Part shown: piece by piece, positions 63,534-64,000 of the stretch | How the letters are laid out: each line of letters begins with the position of its first letter | How positions within the stretch are numbered: position 1 is the stretch's first letter | From: Streptomyces sp. DG2A-72 | GTDB lineage: Bacteria; Actinomycetota; Actinomycetes; Streptomycetales; Streptomycetaceae | Reading direction: 5' to 3' | DNA: 64,000 nucleotides | Assembly (NCBI RefSeq): GCF_030499575.1 | Contig: NZ_JASTLC010000001.1 | Span: 8,456,001 to 8,520,000 of the forward strand | Program-made: the position numbers and the translations under genes | Notes under the pieces: generated by a model | The model's input: the letters and a program-made list of their open reading frames with translations, nothing else | Database searches by the model: none | Told to the model about the DNA's origin: nothing

Positions 63534-64000
63534 GTGACCGGGCGTGAGGTACCCGACGAATATCTGGAGGGCTATGCCCAGATATTGGCCGAGGCGTGCG
63601 TGACAGGCCGCCGCCTCACGCGGGACGAGCTGGAGTCCCTGCGAAACCGGGGAGAGCGCGCCGCCGAGGCCGGGCTCGGGCTACGGACTCTCGTCCGTCG
63701 GCATCTGTCCGTGACCCGCGGGAGCTGGCCCACCCTCTCTCCCACGGACGCCGATAGCGTGCTCGCCGTCGTGGAGCAGGCGATCGACGCCTTCGCCGAA
63801 GGACACGAACGCGCACAGAGGCTCGCCGTGCGGCAGGAGGAGGCCATGCGCCGGGAGTTCATCGATGACCTCCTCTACGGCCGCAGCGACCTGGGCCGCC
63901 TGGCCGAACGTGCCGAGCGCTTCGGGCTGCTCCTTTCCCGGGCCCATGCGGTCGCGGTCGCCCAGGGCGGCAAACCGGTGGAGGACACGCACCCGGCCAC
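63534..64000 (+). CDS. PucR/CdaR-type helix-turn-helix regulator (5' part, cut by window end)
   Basis: GTG 63534 follows GGGGAGG. The 155 visible codons encode an N-terminal helical domain (EYLEGYAQILAEACVTGRRL, then GLGLRTLVRRHLS) and a linker helix with AFAEGHERAQRLAVRQEEAM. The segment RREFIDDLLYGRSDLGRLAERAERFGLLLS follows, read here in parts, and is the conserved entry to the GGDEF-like middle domain of PucR/CdaR regulators. The C-terminal PucR_2 helix-turn-helix would lie beyond the window. Such proteins control purine, sugar acid or proline use and many unknown targets in Streptomyces. No stop is reached by 64000. Confidence 0.8.
   Translation, partial: MTGREVPDEYLEGYAQILAEACVTGRRLTRDELESLRNRGERAAEAGLGLRTLVRRHLSVTRGSWPTLSPTDADSVLAVVEQAIDAFAEGHERAQRLAVRQEEAMRREFIDDLLYGRSDLGRLAERAERFGLLLSRAHAVAVAQGGKPVEDTHPA

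Overview
This window is high-GC actinobacterial DNA, almost certainly from a Streptomyces chromosome. The evidence is the strong GC bias at third codon positions, the frequent GTG and TTG starts, the many 4-base ATGA/GTGA overlaps between co-directional genes, a complete mce operon, a SigB/F-type sigma factor, an ANTAR protein, and two intergenic repeat families typical of Streptomyces. No tRNA, rRNA, CRISPR array, prophage or insertion sequence was recognised.

Layout. (1) 1-5.4 kb: small stress-type membrane proteins, several of them broken, an ANTAR RNA-binding protein with a decayed second copy, a PAP2-diacylglycerol kinase fusion, and a SigB/F-family sigma factor translationally coupled to a DUF1206 membrane protein. 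(2) 5.4-16.8 kb: a CorA channel, an AlkZ-type DNA glycosylase, a LysE exporter with a frameshifted end, a secreted trypsin-like protease, a large LuxR (LAL) regulator, a coupled pair of acyl-CoA synthetases, and a zinc-ribbon protein with a degenerate nuclease-like domain. (3) 16.9-23.2 kb: a glyoxylate salvage cluster with glyoxylate carboligase (gcl) on the plus strand, and hydroxypyruvate isomerase (hyi), tartronate semialdehyde reductase (glxR) and catalase on the minus strand. The gcl, hyi and catalase promoters share a TTCC-N7-GGAA-type operator placed just after the -10 box, so one repressor probably controls all three. (4) 23.2-35.3 kb, minus strand: a complete mce lipid-import operon (mceG ATPase, two YrbE permeases, MceA-F, two Mce-associated membrane proteins). 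Upstream of it lies an ECF sigma factor with a transmembrane segment and a Pro/Asp-rich tail resembling the tail of the MceE lipoprotein. (5) 35.9-37.4 kb: an alanine/glycine:cation symporter.

(6) 37.9-63.1 kb is dominated by potassium homeostasis and membrane-organising genes: an NfeD-SPFH pair, TrkH-TrkA, a stand-alone DUF4118-like membrane protein, a second kdpD, an NfeD-like/flotillin pair, a full kdp locus (27-residue micropeptide, kdpF, A, B, C, E, D), a KimA-like permease, a CBS-domain protein, two membrane proteins (one truncated) and an RCK-TM2-RCK channel-like protein. (7) The window ends inside a PucR-type regulator.

The most interesting feature is a decayed duplicate of the kdp operon at 42.2-45.1 kb. 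It keeps intact reading frames for an unannotated 27-residue membrane peptide, KdpF and the KdpD kinase, has only a 50-codon stub of kdpE, and has lost kdpABC. This leaves two sensor kinases facing one intact response regulator. The two copies of the micropeptide differ mostly by synonymous and conservative changes, which suggests a real Kdp accessory peptide.
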